Shown piece after piece: positions 54,587-63,064 of a stretch of 64,000 nt of DNA. Position 1 is the first letter of the stretch. Every line of letters begins with the position of its first letter. The DNA is taken from positions 348,507-412,506 of the forward strand of contig JADGDE010000001.1 of assembly GCA_016745035.1 (NCBI GenBank), written 5' to 3'. The translations under genes and the position numbers were made by a program. The stretch is from Thiotrichales bacterium (GTDB lineage Bacteria > Pseudomonadota > Gammaproteobacteria > Beggiatoales > Beggiatoaceae). The notes beneath the pieces are model-generated. The model had not been told where the DNA came from. It worked only from the letters and a program-made list of their open reading frames with translations, and did no database searches.

Positions 54587-55582
54587 TTAGCCCAGTTGTT
54601 CTGCTAAGGCTAAAGCATATTCCAAGCTCCCTGTGTTGGCTTTGCCTGTGCCGGCTAAATGCAAGGCTGTGCCATGATCTACCGATACTCGCACGATAGG
54701 CAAGCCTAAGGTAATATTAATCGCCCGCCCAAAGCCTTGATGTTTAAGCACGGGTAAACCTTGGTCATGATACATACTCAGCACGGCATCAACACGGGTT
54801 AAATTGTCACGGGTAAAAGCGGTATCAGCGGGCATTGCTCCTGTTATGTGCAAGCCTTGCGCCCGTAATTTATCTAAAACAGGATTAATAATGTTCTGTT
54901 CTTCCGCACCCAGATGTCCATCCTCGCCAGCATGAGGATTAAGACCACAAACCACAATATGTGGCTTGGCTAATTTAAATTGTGTTTTTAAGCCTTGGTG
55001 TAAAATCTGGATAACATCATTTAATTTTTCTTTAGTAATCGCATCAGCAACAGCACGTAAGGGCAAATGGGTGGTGACTAAAGCCACACGTAAATCAGGC
55101 GTAGCTAACATCATCACAACTTGTTTTGTGCCTGTTTGTTCAGCTAAAAACTCGGTATGTCCACTGAAGGGAATCCCTGCTTGGTTAATCACACCTTTGT
55201 GAACAGGCCCTGTCACCAAAGCATCACAAACCCCATCCATACACGCCTGACAAGCTTGGCGTAGGGCTTCAACGACATAAGGCGCATGTTGAGGGTTTAA
55301 TTGTCCTGCAATCACTTTAGGTTGTGGGCAATGTACCGGTACAACAGCCAAACATCCCGTTTGAGGACTGGTAAGCGTTAGCGGGGGTTTTATATGATTC
55401 GGGTCAACATTTAATTGAATATCTAAACCCAATAATTTAGCTCGCGCCAATATCACATCCGGGTCGGCGAAAACTAGCCAATGCCCGCAATGCATTTGTT
55501 GCGACAATTGTAAAATGAGATCGATACCGATACCGGCGGGATCACCAAGACTGAGGGCAAGACGTTTAGGAAGATGTGACAT
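54587..55582 (-). CDS. pdxA: 4-hydroxythreonine-4-phosphate dehydrogenase PdxA
   Basis: PdxA oxidises 4-phosphohydroxy-L-threonine in the DXP-dependent vitamin B6 pathway. The 331-residue protein has the LGDPAGIGIDL opening, the metal-site His residues in GHTEFLAE, HAGEDGHLG and SMYHDQGLPVLKH, and the GTALHLAGTG end. It is monocistronic here. In E. coli pdxA neighbours surA and ksgA, which are absent. Confidence 0.95.
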   Translation of the reverse strand: MSHLPKRLALSLGDPAGIGIDLILQLSQQMHCGHWLVFADPDVILARAKLLGLDIQLNVDPNHIKPPLTLTSPQTGCLAVVPVHCPQPKVIAGQLNPQHAPYVVEALRQACQACMDGVCDALVTGPVHKGVINQAGIPFSGHTEFLAEQTGTKQVVMMLATPDLRVALVTTHLPLRAVADAITKEKLNDVIQILHQGLKTQFKLAKPHIVVCGLNPHAGEDGHLGAEEQNIINPVLDKLRAQGLHITGAMPADTAFTRDNLTRVDAVLSMYHDQGLPVLKHQGFGRAINITLGLPIVRVSVDHGTALHLAGTGKANTGSLEYALALAEQLG

Positions 55583-55668
55583 GATAGGGTTGTGTTAAAT
55601 GAAGTAGAAGAAAGTGCGTTATTGTGCCAAAAGTAAACCAACATTGTCACATCTCTTTATCCACATCA

Positions 55669-57120
55669 TTAGTTAAACAAAGGGAAAGGTTGTTCCCGGC
55701 CATTAATAAACAATTGTCCGTGTTGAACTGTGGCTTGTAATTGGTAATGTTCGCCCTTTTTACTTAACAATTTTTGTTTAAGAAATTTTTTAATTTGTTG
55801 CTGAAGTTTTTTTTCTGCTTTGGGGCTGGGTTTTGCTGCTATTGTGTTGTGGTCCTCACCAGCATCAGCTTTTTGGTGTTGATACAAACGCAATAAATGT
55901 TTTAATAAATTTTGATGAATCGTTAAATCAATATCTGCAACAATCGCTTTTCTAAATTGGGTTAAATTTTCCAGAGAAAAAGGGCGTGATTTATCCAACT
56001 TAAATGCCAATTGCAATTGCACATCTCCATGTTTAGTTTGGATGCTTAAAGGCTCTATTTCAATACCTATCCCTTGTTTGGCTAAACGTTTGGATTGATG
56101 GTCAATCATTTTCCATAAGGTCTTAACATTGGTGCTTAAGGATTGTTCTTGCCAATCACTGAGCACTTGTCGCATCAACTCCAACGCCTCGATATCAACA
56201 TTTTCAAATCGCAATGCCAAGGCAATATTAATATTATCCAAATCCAGTGCGACCAAATGAGGGCTATGGATTTTATCTAAATTTAAGGCCGCATGATAAC
56301 TCATGCTTTTTTCTTCTTGACTGATGACCATACCAAAGCCAACACCACCGAGGTGATGATGGTTTTGATTTTCAGTTAATTGAATTTGTTTAGAATGCGT
56401 TGAGAGTTCAGCGGGGGTAAACATAAAGCGTGCCGCTGGGCGAGATGCTTTGTAATGCACCTCTAGTGCTTCAAGAAGTAAGCTAAAATCACGACTGGTA
56501 TATTGACTAAAGGGCAAATTTAGATTGACTTGTTTTTCATCTACGTGCCATTCAAGTTGCAATTGCCATTCGAGTAACTTCAAAACAAAATCATCGACCT
56601 GTTCTATATGTAATTCGGGCAAATTGGCTTCTAATTGATGTGTCGGTAAAATCTCCTGCAAACGCCCATGCACACCCTGAAAATATAAATGGCTTGCCGT
56701 TTTTTTAGATTCTCCCCATTCCAAATTTTGTGGATTAACATAAAAGTCGGTATATCCCTGCCCATTTTGATCAAAGTAAGTTTTAATCAGCAAAGGAAAA
56801 ATAGGATTGATATTATCGAGCCAACCTTGTGGAAACGGTAAATCGACTTGGCTAGCAATCACATCACCGGTTTGCTCTTGTGCCTTGGTTTCAATATGTT
56901 GATATAAATCTATCAACTTATCTGGCAATTGTAACCATGTACTTGCCAGTGTTTGGGGCTGAGCTGTCGCTATTTGGTAGCTGAGTTGTAATTGCCCTTG
57001 CTCATAATTAAAAAAAGTTTGTCCATTTTGGCTGGGGGCTAGCGGTTCGGTGTGTAATGACTTTGCAGTGTAAAGTACATATATCACCAGAGCAAAGAAA
57101 ACAACAAGACTGATACGCAT
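55669..57120 (-). CDS. DUF945 (YdgA-like) family protein
   Basis: About 483 residues. An N-terminal membrane anchor (MRISLVVFFALVIYVLYTA) is followed by a large periplasmic beta-rich region similar in plan to E. coli YdgA, including FFNYEQGQLQLSYQIATAQP and YHAALNLDKIHSPHLVALDLDNINIAL. The C terminus has a charged helix (KAEKKLQQQIKKFLKQKLLSKKG). Function is unknown. The ATG at 57120 is preferred over an upstream one at 57135 because it begins at the anchor. Confidence 0.72.
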   Translation of the reverse strand: MRISLVVFFALVIYVLYTAKSLHTEPLAPSQNGQTFFNYEQGQLQLSYQIATAQPQTLASTWLQLPDKLIDLYQHIETKAQEQTGDVIASQVDLPFPQGWLDNINPIFPLLIKTYFDQNGQGYTDFYVNPQNLEWGESKKTASHLYFQGVHGRLQEILPTHQLEANLPELHIEQVDDFVLKLLEWQLQLEWHVDEKQVNLNLPFSQYTSRDFSLLLEALEVHYKASRPAARFMFTPAELSTHSKQIQLTENQNHHHLGGVGFGMVISQEEKSMSYHAALNLDKIHSPHLVALDLDNINIALALRFENVDIEALELMRQVLSDWQEQSLSTNVKTLWKMIDHQSKRLAKQGIGIEIEPLSIQTKHGDVQLQLAFKLDKSRPFSLENLTQFRKAIVADIDLTIHQNLLKHLLRLYQHQKADAGEDHNTIAAKPSPKAEKKLQQQIKKFLKQKLLSKKGEHYQLQATVQHGQLFINGREQPFPLFN

Positions 57121-57192
57121 GATCCAAGTGCCCATATTATTTTTTTTCTGTTTACGTACAATGCTTGCTGCACGTAATCATGGTTTAAATAT

Positions 57193-57301
57193 CTGATGTT
57201 ATGCACTTATCGTTTTTTGCTTCATTATAGTGAAGCTTAGCTGTGCAGCAATGGCGGTTTTTTGGCTCCGAGAGCCTTAAAAAGCCTTTGCGTTACATCA
57301 G
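57193..57301 (+). mobile_element. MITE-like element, family 1 (109 bp)
   Basis: The ends are CTGATGTTATGCA and TGCGTTACATCAG. The flanking 8-mers TTAAATAT and TTAAGTAT differ by one base. The second hairpin is GGCTC-CGA-GAGCC. It lies in the 280-base gap between the DUF945 gene and the amidase gene. Confidence 0.88.
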
Positions 57302-57376
57302 TTAAGTATGATGCTTGTTGTCATAGATGTGTCTATTGCTTTTTTGTGCAATTTATCTCCTCCACCTTGTCAACAT

Positions 57377-57408
57377 AAAAAAGCCGTGTTGTGGGTTAAA
57401 ACACGGCT
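57377..57408 (-). terminator. Rho-independent terminator of the amidase gene
   Basis: On the minus strand AGCCGTGTT pairs with AACACGGCT around a 14-base loop, followed by TTTTTTATG. It lies eight bases past the amidase stop codon. Confidence 0.8.
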
Positions 57409-57415
57409 CTAAAGA

Positions 57416-58246
57416 TTACGAAACTAAGCGAATATAACGCCCATGTACCCAGCCTTCCAAATCCATTAGTCCATTGACTTCATCCAGCACCTCGACTTGT
57501 CGCCAACTGCCTTGTTCGGCAATGATGCTTAAACGGGTATTGGCAGGTAAAGGACTGCCTTTTAAAGGACGGTATTGGCTACCAGCACCTGAACGAATAT
57601 GTAATCGAGCGGTGGTTTCAAACACTTCTTCATCTTCGATAATATCCGGGCGACCAAACAAATGCGCACGGAAACTATCCATAGGGAAAGCAGGACCTGG
57701 GTCAGTTTTACGCGTGGGGGCAATATCGTCATGTCCAAGCACATCTTTTAGCCCATAATGTTCAATCAATAAAGCACTTAAATCTAAAGCAGCATATAAT
57801 TGTTTCGGTGTATATAAATGCCAACCACGCATTTGGGTTTGGTTTTTATGTACCGCCTCAACCACTTCATTGCTCGCATATTGTTGCCCAAACCAAGAAA
57901 CCCATTCATCACCAGAGCGCATCAAAGGCCCTGCGTTGGATAACTCAATCCCGACACTGTGATGGTTCAAACCGCGAATGCCCTGCCAATTACTGCGCCC
58001 AGCGTGCCAAGCAACGGTATTAAAATCTACCATTTGGGTAATTTCACCATCACGGCCGATGACCACATGCGCCGAGGCTTTAGCACGGCTATTACCCAGC
58101 CAATTAATCGCCTGTTGCGCTGAGGGGCCTGCTGTATAATGCATCACCACATATTGAGGGTTCATACGCCCGCTTTTATTCGGTGTCTCGACAAAAGAGT
58201 AAGGGCTGCCATCATCATGGTGTAGTCGATGTTCAATAATTTGCAT
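57416..58246 (-). CDS. N-acetylmuramoyl-L-alanine amidase with SH3-like domain
   Basis: A 276-residue amidase_2-type (AmiD/AmpD-like) zinc enzyme that cleaves the amide between MurNAc and L-alanine. The zinc ligands lie in VMHYTAG, HHSVGIELSNAG and HDDIAPTRKTDPG. A bacterial SH3 domain follows (ARLHIRSGAGSQYRPLKGS ... GWVHGRYIRLV). No signal peptide is seen, so it may act in the cytoplasm or be exported by another route. The ATG at 58246 has a GGGAA ribosome site; a GTG 15 bases upstream is less likely. Confidence 0.85.
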   Translation of the reverse strand: MQIIEHRLHHDDGSPYSFVETPNKSGRMNPQYVVMHYTAGPSAQQAINWLGNSRAKASAHVVIGRDGEITQMVDFNTVAWHAGRSNWQGIRGLNHHSVGIELSNAGPLMRSGDEWVSWFGQQYASNEVVEAVHKNQTQMRGWHLYTPKQLYAALDLSALLIEHYGLKDVLGHDDIAPTRKTDPGPAFPMDSFRAHLFGRPDIIEDEEVFETTARLHIRSGAGSQYRPLKGSPLPANTRLSIIAEQGSWRQVEVLDEVNGLMDLEGWVHGRYIRLVS

Positions 58247-58363
58247 TGTCATTTCCCGCACAAAAAATTTGTATCAAATTGGGCGTATCATAACACAAAG
58301 CGGCAGGAGGGCTTGAACAGCTGCTTGCTGTTTTTTAGGTATAGCTAAACCCCGTAAGCGAGT

Positions 58364-60289
58364 TCAAATATCACCAGAGGCAAACGTATTTAACTCATAT
58401 GACCAAATGCGGACTTTATTATCACCGCTGCTGGAGGCAATTTTGCCGTGACTGATACCCACAGCGTTGACATAATCATAATGTTCATCAAGGCTTTTGA
58501 GTAATTTGCCATTGTCCACTCGCCAAATATTCACGCTTCGGTCATAAGAGCCTGAAACTAATAATTTGCCATCAGCACTGAAGGCGACACTGGATACCGT
58601 GTCCTTATGCCCTTCAAAAATCCGAATCAACTCACTGGATTTTATATCCCATAAGTAAACGCGGCTATCATAGCTGGAGGCGGCAATTTGGCTGTTATCA
58701 GGCGAGAATACGGCTGTGGTTGCCCAATCGCTCGCACCGGTGAGTGTGGTGAGCAGTTTGCCGCTATCAGTGTGCCAGACTTTGACCGTGTCATCAAAAG
58801 CCGCGCTGGCAAGTAGACTGCTATCGGGGCTAAAGCTTACGCCGTTGACCGAGTTTCTATGCCCATCGCCTTCACCTTTCACCAGTCCAAACCATGAATC
58901 TTCCACTGGGGCAATGCTATATTCTAAGATGCCTTTGGGCATCGTCCAAACACTCACGCCACCATTCCAATCAGCAGCGGCAAGGTATTGACCATCGGGG
59001 CTATAAGACAGGGAAAAAATGCCTTGATAGCCGCTAATATTATGGTGGGGGATGTCGTCAAGTTGTTTCAGTTGCTTGCCTGATTTCATGCTCCAGACAA
59101 AAATTTGGCTATCCTCGCCTGCGGTGACTAAGCGCTTGTTATTGGGTGAAAACGCCAGCCCTTGGACTTTATCTGTATGCGCCTTCAGGCGGAATTTTTC
59201 TTGATTATTTTTCCAAACAATTGCGCTTTTATCCTTGCTGCCGGAGGCGAGTAATTTGCCATTGGGGCTGAAAGTCAGCGGTAAAACATTGTGGCTATGC
59301 CCTTCTAATACCATCGAATCTCCTAGCGATAAGTCGTAAATCACAGGCACGGGGGCTGGGGTATTTGCACTGGGGGCGACAGGGGCAACGCTGACAGTGC
59401 TTGGGTTGCGAATGCTAGAGGGAATCAGTTGATAGAACGGCACTAAGACAAGAGCAATTAGAGATAAGACCAATACATTGGCAAGTAAGCGTTTTTCTTT
59501 GGTTGCAAAGTTCTGATCAATCGAGAGGGCAAAATTATTTTTCTTCGGTTGTCCCAGTGAGACCACATGCCGTACCAAAGGCATATTTAGCGCCACTTGT
59601 TCCCGCTCCTCAGTTGTGCGTGCCTTTGCCCACAAGGAACGTTTTAGATGTTGGTCACGTTGATAAGCTGCACCTTTACTTGGATACCAGACAAAAGGAT
59701 GAAGAATATAACTGCGCCTTGCTGCCATAATTTCCAGCTGAATAAAGGCGGGGGCAAAAACGATTTGTCCTTGCTGAGAGATTGTTACATGAATGTGTTG
59801 GATTTCATGCCAGTGTAAATCAAAATCTTTCATCATACCTTGCATAGGGGCGTTATTTTGCATCCAATTAGGTAGATTAGCACGGTAGTGTAAGCCCTGC
59901 TGGTCAATAACTAAGCGACCTTTACTACTGGCAAACTGCATATAGGCGAGAACAACAATCATGATAAGCAAAGGTGAAAATATCAAAAAATCGATAAGAG
60001 ATAAATCCGACGACAACTCTTGCAGTACGCTGAGTATTTCAGGCATGGATTGGTAATAAGCAAACAAGGCAAAAAAGGATAACAACACAAACAATAATAA
60101 GAAAAAAATTATTTGCGTGACGACATTGCCATACTTCGGTACTTTATTAGGAAAAGCGAATAAGGTGATCGGGGATTTAATCAAAGCCATAGCAGTTTTA
60201 TCAATAGGTTGTGGTTTAATTTTTCGCATCAAATAGTAACACAAAGCAACATTAAGCACTAAAAATATAGATGGGTACTTTTGTAGCAT
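58364..60289 (-). CDS. Membrane-anchored WD40 beta-propeller protein
   Basis: A 641-residue protein. The N terminus has several membrane helices (about 5-20, 55-77 and 95-117). A cytoplasmic beta-rich segment follows (LVIDQQGLHYRANLP), then another helix (LLANVLVLSLIALVLVPFY, about 270-290) and a seven-bladed WD40 propeller. The propeller blades begin VLEGHSHNVLPLTFSPNGKLLASGS and RLKAHTDKVQGLAFSPNNKRL and end in IASSSGDNKVRIWS. The propeller probably binds other proteins. No kinase or peptidase domain is seen. The function is unknown. Confidence 0.8.
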   Translation of the reverse strand: MLQKYPSIFLVLNVALCYYLMRKIKPQPIDKTAMALIKSPITLFAFPNKVPKYGNVVTQIIFFLLLFVLLSFFALFAYYQSMPEILSVLQELSSDLSLIDFLIFSPLLIMIVVLAYMQFASSKGRLVIDQQGLHYRANLPNWMQNNAPMQGMMKDFDLHWHEIQHIHVTISQQGQIVFAPAFIQLEIMAARRSYILHPFVWYPSKGAAYQRDQHLKRSLWAKARTTEEREQVALNMPLVRHVVSLGQPKKNNFALSIDQNFATKEKRLLANVLVLSLIALVLVPFYQLIPSSIRNPSTVSVAPVAPSANTPAPVPVIYDLSLGDSMVLEGHSHNVLPLTFSPNGKLLASGSKDKSAIVWKNNQEKFRLKAHTDKVQGLAFSPNNKRLVTAGEDSQIFVWSMKSGKQLKQLDDIPHHNISGYQGIFSLSYSPDGQYLAAADWNGGVSVWTMPKGILEYSIAPVEDSWFGLVKGEGDGHRNSVNGVSFSPDSSLLASAAFDDTVKVWHTDSGKLLTTLTGASDWATTAVFSPDNSQIAASSYDSRVYLWDIKSSELIRIFEGHKDTVSSVAFSADGKLLVSGSYDRSVNIWRVDNGKLLKSLDEHYDYVNAVGISHGKIASSSGDNKVRIWSYELNTFASGDI

Positions 60290-60359
60290 GATAGTTTTTT
60301 TTACTGCAACTGCGCTGCAATATAGATTTTTCTAGGGGCTTTGCGCATAATAGCCCGCT

Positions 60360-61409
60360 ATGTTTGCTTATATTATTAAACGTCTATTATTAATGATTCC
60401 AACCTTGTTTGGCGTTATGTTACTGACTTTTATCGTCACTCAATTTGTCCCTGGCGGGCCTGTGGAGCAATTGACCGCGCAACTTGAAGGGCAGGAGCAC
60501 GCTGGCGAGGCGAGCAGTGGCGCGCAAGGCTTGTACCGAGGCGCACGCGGACTCGACCCGGAACAAGTCGAGGCACTTAAAGCCTTATATGGTTTTGATA
60601 AGCCTGCTCATGAGCGTTTTTTACAAATGTTGGGACAATATCTCGCCTTTGACTTTGGCGAGAGTTATTTTCACAATCAATCGGTGATTGAACTAGTCAA
60701 ATCCAAGTTACCCGTATCGATTAGTTTGGGGTTGTGGACATTTTTTCTGACTTATCTTACCTGTATCCCTTTGGGTATTGCCAAAGCGGTGCGCGATGGT
60801 TCCAGTTTTGACACTTTTACCAGTACCTTGATTCTGATTGGCTATGCTATCCCCGGCTTTGTCTTGGCGATTATGCTATTGGTTTTGTTTGGTGGTGGTA
60901 GTTTTTATGATGTGTTTCCTTTGCGGGGCTTAGTCTCGGATAATTGGGAAACCTTATCATGGTGGGGTAAAATCACCGATTATTTATGGCATCTAGTTTT
61001 ACCTGTATCGGCCATGATGGTCGGTAGTTTTGCGGTGATGACCTTGTTGACGAAAAACAGTTTTGTCGAGGAAATCCGCAAACAATATGTGCTCACCGCG
61101 AAAGCCAAAGGTTTGCAAGAAAACGTGATTTTGTATAAACATGTGTTTCGTAATGCGGTGATTCCTTTGATTACCGGTTTTCCTGCGGCTTTTATTGGCG
61201 CGTTGTTCACGGGCAGCTTATTGATTGAAACCGTGTTTTCTTTGGACGGGCTAGGGCTGCTTGCCTATGAGTCGGTGATTAAACGTGATTATCCGGTGGT
61301 GCTGGGGACTTTATATGTGTTTACTTTACTGGGGCTGATTAGCAAGCTGTTATCCGATATTAGCTATGTGATCATTGACCCACGCATTCAATTTGATGCG
61401 GTGAAATAA
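60360..61409 (+). CDS. yejB: Peptide ABC transporter permease YejB-like
   Basis: A 349-residue inner-membrane permease of the dipeptide/oligopeptide (BPD type 1) family. It has six membrane helices and the ABC-contact EAA-type motif in LTAKAKGLQENVILYKHVFRNAVIPLI. The long insert between helices 1 and 2 (EGQEHAGEASSGAQG) is typical of YejB in the microcin C/peptide importer. The partners YejA, YejE and YejF are not adjacent; an acetyltransferase gene follows instead. It starts directly after a short divergent region shared with the WD40 gene. Confidence 0.88.
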   Translation: MFAYIIKRLLLMIPTLFGVMLLTFIVTQFVPGGPVEQLTAQLEGQEHAGEASSGAQGLYRGARGLDPEQVEALKALYGFDKPAHERFLQMLGQYLAFDFGESYFHNQSVIELVKSKLPVSISLGLWTFFLTYLTCIPLGIAKAVRDGSSFDTFTSTLILIGYAIPGFVLAIMLLVLFGGGSFYDVFPLRGLVSDNWETLSWWGKITDYLWHLVLPVSAMMVGSFAVMTLLTKNSFVEEIRKQYVLTAKAKGLQENVILYKHVFRNAVIPLITGFPAAFIGALFTGSLLIETVFSLDGLGLLAYESVIKRDYPVVLGTLYVFTLLGLISKLLSDISYVIIDPRIQFDAVK

Positions 61410-61852
61410 TGCAATATCGCCCGATTGATGCCGATGATATTGATACCGTATTAGCTATTGAGCGCCAAGTTCAAGTCAGTCCGTGGACGCGGAAAATTTT
61501 TCAAGATTGCCTAAAAGCGGGCTATTATGCCACCGTGGGACAGCAACAAACGCAAGTCGCCGCTTATGCATTGATGAGTATGGCGGTTGGCGAGGCGCAC
61601 ATTCTTAATTTTGCTGTCCACCCAGAGAAACAACGTCAAGGTTTGGGGCGTGACTTATTAGCCCATTTACTTGAGGTTGCCCACGCTGAACAAACCCAAC
61701 AGATTTTTTTGGAAGTGCGCGCCTCAAATGTCGCAGCCCAAGCTTTATATGAACAATTGGGCTTTAATGCCCTCGCTGTGCGCCAGCGCTATTATCCTTG
61801 TCCACAAGGCCGTGAAGATGCAATCATCATGGCAAGGGAATTACAACTATAA
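61409..61852 (+). CDS. rimI: Ribosomal-protein S18-alanine N-acetyltransferase RimI
   Basis: RimI acetylates the N-terminal alanine of ribosomal protein S18. The 147-residue GNAT protein has the acetyl-CoA motif RQGLGRDLLAHLL and the NFAVHPEKQ segment. EVRASNVAAQALYEQLGF matches the family C terminus. The start codon overlaps the yejB stop region (TAATG). Other N-acetyltransferases are possible but less likely. Confidence 0.85.
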   Translation: MQYRPIDADDIDTVLAIERQVQVSPWTRKIFQDCLKAGYYATVGQQQTQVAAYALMSMAVGEAHILNFAVHPEKQRQGLGRDLLAHLLEVAHAEQTQQIFLEVRASNVAAQALYEQLGFNALAVRQRYYPCPQGREDAIIMARELQL

Positions 61853-61854
61853 CT

Positions 61855-62496
61855 ATGCAGCACCAACAAGCCAACCGCAACGCCCTTTTAAGCATTCATG
61901 ACCTTGCCTGTGTCCGTGATGACCGGATTTTATTTGAAAATTTGAATTTTTCCTTGGATACGGGGCAACTTTTGCATATCAACGGTCACAATGGCTCGGG
62001 TAAAACCAGTTTGTTGCGGATTTTATGCGGTTTAAGTTTACCCGAAAGTGGCGATATTCTCTGGCAAGGGCAAGCGATTGAAGATCAATACGATGCCTAT
62101 TTGCGTGAACTGAATTACATCGGTCATCATCCGGGGATTAAAGCTGACCTGAGCGCCTTAGAAAATTTAAAAATGGCGCAGTCGATGAGTGCTCAGCCAA
62201 TTTTGGGTGTTGATTTGGATGAGGTGTTAGATAAAGTTGGCTTATATGGTTTTGAGGATATTCCGGCACGGCAATTATCTGCAGGACAAAAACGCCGCGT
62301 TGCCCTTGCGCGTTTGTGGGTCGGTTCTGCTAAACTGTGGGTGCTTGATGAGCCATTCACAGCCCTTGATAAAAAGGGCATTAAAATGGTCGAGGATAAA
62401 TTACTTGAACATGCCGATAAAGGTGGTATTGCAATATTAACATCGCATCATGTGATTGACTGTGATAACTTATTGCACATACATTTAAGCGATTAG
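61855..62496 (+). CDS. ccmA: Heme exporter ATP-binding protein CcmA
   Basis: CcmA is the ATPase of the CcmABCD complex for cytochrome c maturation. The 213-residue protein has Walker A GHNGSGKT at 44-51, the signature LSAGQKRRVALARL and Walker B KLWVLDEPFTALD. The ccmB-ccmC-ccmD genes that normally follow are absent. It starts two bases after rimI, so the pair is translationally coupled. Identity is by sequence; function as a lone gene depends on partners elsewhere. Confidence 0.86.
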   Translation: MQHQQANRNALLSIHDLACVRDDRILFENLNFSLDTGQLLHINGHNGSGKTSLLRILCGLSLPESGDILWQGQAIEDQYDAYLRELNYIGHHPGIKADLSALENLKMAQSMSAQPILGVDLDEVLDKVGLYGFEDIPARQLSAGQKRRVALARLWVGSAKLWVLDEPFTALDKKGIKMVEDKLLEHADKGGIAILTSHHVIDCDNLLHIHLSD

Positions 62497-62512
62497 CTAA
62501 CTGGAGGTTGAT

Positions 62513-63034
62513 ATGGATTGGATGCGTTATGGCGTTGTGGCATTAAGTGTCACTATTGGGGCGTGTACTACCCCACCAAAATCAGCAGATAAAAGCCCTA
62601 AACCGGAACCAACTCAAAACCAAACCCAAGGGAGTGATGCTAATTCTCAAGGTGCTGACTATAGCACTGGGGCTGCTGAGGCACTCAACCCTGGGGTGAC
62701 AAATCTCCCTGGTAACCGTTTAGTCTATTTTGATTATGATGTCAGCCAATTAAGCTCCAGCGCCCGCCAAATTCTTGATCAACACAGTGCTTATTTACAG
62801 GCGAACCCCAATATTCGTGTGCGTATCGAAGGTCATGCTGATGAACGTGGTTCGCGTGAATATAACCTTGCCCTTGGTGAGCAACGTGCGTTAGCCATTC
62901 AGCGTTATTTAACCATTTCCGGTGTTACCCCTTCTCGGCTATTGACGTTTAGCTATGGCGAAGAAAAACCAATAAATTTTGGGCATGGTGCATCCGCTTG
63001 GCAGCAAAACCGCCGAGCAGAGTTGGTTTACTAA
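62513..63034 (+). CDS. pal: Peptidoglycan-associated lipoprotein Pal (OmpA-like)
   Basis: Pal anchors the outer membrane to peptidoglycan as part of Tol-Pal. The 173-residue protein has a signal with lipobox IGAC (Cys at about residue 18). A low-complexity linker follows, then an OmpA-like domain (LVYFDYDVSQLSSSARQIL ... IEGHADERGSREYNLALGEQRALAIQRYL). The TolB, TolQ, TolR and TolA genes are not upstream. It could also be another OmpA-family lipoprotein. Confidence 0.85.
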   Translation: MDWMRYGVVALSVTIGACTTPPKSADKSPKPEPTQNQTQGSDANSQGADYSTGAAEALNPGVTNLPGNRLVYFDYDVSQLSSSARQILDQHSAYLQANPNIRVRIEGHADERGSREYNLALGEQRALAIQRYLTISGVTPSRLLTFSYGEEKPINFGHGASAWQQNRRAELVY

Positions 63035-63064
63035 ATCATTAGTAAAACGAATATCTAAGTATTC

